Assembly: GCA_030916665.1 (NCBI GenBank)
Contig: JAUPWC010000122.1
Coordinates: 1 to 5,301, forward strand
Direction of reading: 5' to 3'
Length of the DNA: 5,301 nt
DNA from: Verrucomicrobiota bacterium
GTDB lineage: Bacteria > Verrucomicrobiota > Verrucomicrobiia > Opitutales > Opitutaceae
Shown: in pieces, positions 4,937-5,301 of the stretch
How the letters are laid out: each line of letters starts with the position of its first letter
How positions within the stretch are numbered: the stretch's first letter is position 1
The notes under the pieces: generated by a model
What the model saw: only the letters and a program-made list of their open reading frames with translations
Databases searched by the model: none
What the model was told of the DNA's origin: nothing
Program-made: the position numbers and the translations under genes

Positions 4937-5301
4937 TCAGGCGGCGTTCTTGTCGGACTTGGCCGTTCCGGGCCTTTTGAGCTGCGGCTTCTTGCGCCCC
5001 TCGACGACGGCCTGATCGATGATGACCTCGGAGATGTCGTCACGCGCCGGCAGGTCATACATGACCTCCAGCATGATCTTTTCGAGGATGGCGCGGAGCG
5101 CGCGGGCGCCGGTCTTGAGCTCAATCGCCTTCTTGGCGATGGCCACGATGGCGTCGCGGGTGAACTTGAGCTGCACGCCGTCCATCGCGAAGAGCTTGGA
5201 ATACTGCTTCACCATCGCGTTCTTGGTGCGAAGCAGAACCTTCTCGAGGTCGGCGACCTTGAGTTCGTCGAGCACCGAGACGACCGGCAGACGGCCGATG
5301 A
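4937..5301 (-). CDS. clpX: ClpX C-terminal part, truncated by window edge
   Basis: ClpX is the hexameric AAA+ unfoldase that recognises tagged substrates and feeds them to the ClpP protease. Only the last 120 complete codons are visible. They start within FIGRLPVVSVLDEL, a near-exact ClpX landmark at the end of the large AAA+ domain. They continue with LLRTKNAMVKQYSKLFAMDG and then the sensor-2 region KTGARALRAILEKIMLEVMY of the small C-terminal domain, followed by DLPARDDISEVIID and a short basic tail ending SDKNAA. The zinc-binding domain, Walker motifs and IGF loop lie outside the window. The gene ends with a tga stop at 4937-4939 and its own terminator. HslU and Lon share the AAA+ fold but not this C-terminal sequence. 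Confidence 0.95.
   Translation of the reverse strand, partial: IGRLPVVSVLDELKVADLEKVLLRTKNAMVKQYSKLFAMDGVQLKFTRDAIVAIAKKAIELKTGARALRAILEKIMLEVMYDLPARDDISEVIIDQAVVEGRKKPQLKRPGTAKSDKNAA

Noticed and set aside
3964..4980. A 338-codon open frame antisense to recF
   Set aside because: It covers the recF coding region and the clpX terminator on the opposite strand, with an Arg/Gln/Gly-rich translation and no recognisable family.
4831..5124. A 98-codon N-terminal extension of recF
   Set aside because: It would run through a strong terminator and overlap the clpX 3' end in another frame with Ser/Arg-rich sequence. RecF homology begins exactly at the ATG at 4830.
1..5301. CRISPR array, tRNA/rRNA, integrase, toxin-antitoxin or defence system
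   Set aside because: I found no regularly spaced direct repeats, no tRNA-like cloverleaf, no transposase or recombinase motifs and no small paired toxin/antitoxin genes. The intact genes are all well-known families.

Overview
The window is GC-rich and reads as an ordinary chromosomal stretch. The likely source is a free-living Gram-negative bacterium, plausibly of the Verrucomicrobia (Opitutaceae-like). This rests on general style: high GC, an outer-membrane TolC-type protein, weak or absent Shine-Dalgarno sequences at most starts, an N-terminally extended RuvC, and short dispersed repeats of a kind I associate with that group. The taxonomic call is inference, not proof.

Layout, left to right. 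Bases 1-427 hold gene debris rather than an intact gene. A PAS/PAC-type fragment reads leftward off the edge, a possible CtaB/UbiA-like N-terminal scrap reads rightward, and the C-terminal part of a YciI-family protein follows, broken by a one-base frameshift near 357-361. Bases 428-677 are non-coding and unusually rich in inverted repeats. A complete TolC-family outer-membrane efflux gene (678-2165, +) follows and ends at a pair of hairpins. It converges with a leftward block: ruvC (2215-2793, -), a TauE/SafE (TSUP) membrane transporter (2926-3666, -), recF (3754-4830, -) and the 3' end of clpX (4937 to the right edge, -). clpX is closed off by a good rho-independent terminator (4881-4912), so recF starts a new transcription unit.

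Function. recF and ruvC both serve recombinational repair (gap loading of RecA, and Holliday junction cleavage) but are separated by an unrelated-looking transporter. All three could share a transcript, since the gaps are 87 and 132 bp, although each gap carries a repeat or a strong hairpin. TolC has no visible inner-membrane pump or membrane-fusion partner inside the window. ClpX is the AAA+ unfoldase of ClpXP.

I see no convincing undescribed multi-gene system. The items most worth a second look are the scar of truncated genes at 1-427, the hairpin-dense region before tolC, two short repeats with the character of dispersed genomic elements (2801-2827 and 3684-3710), and the placement of recF next to clpX.
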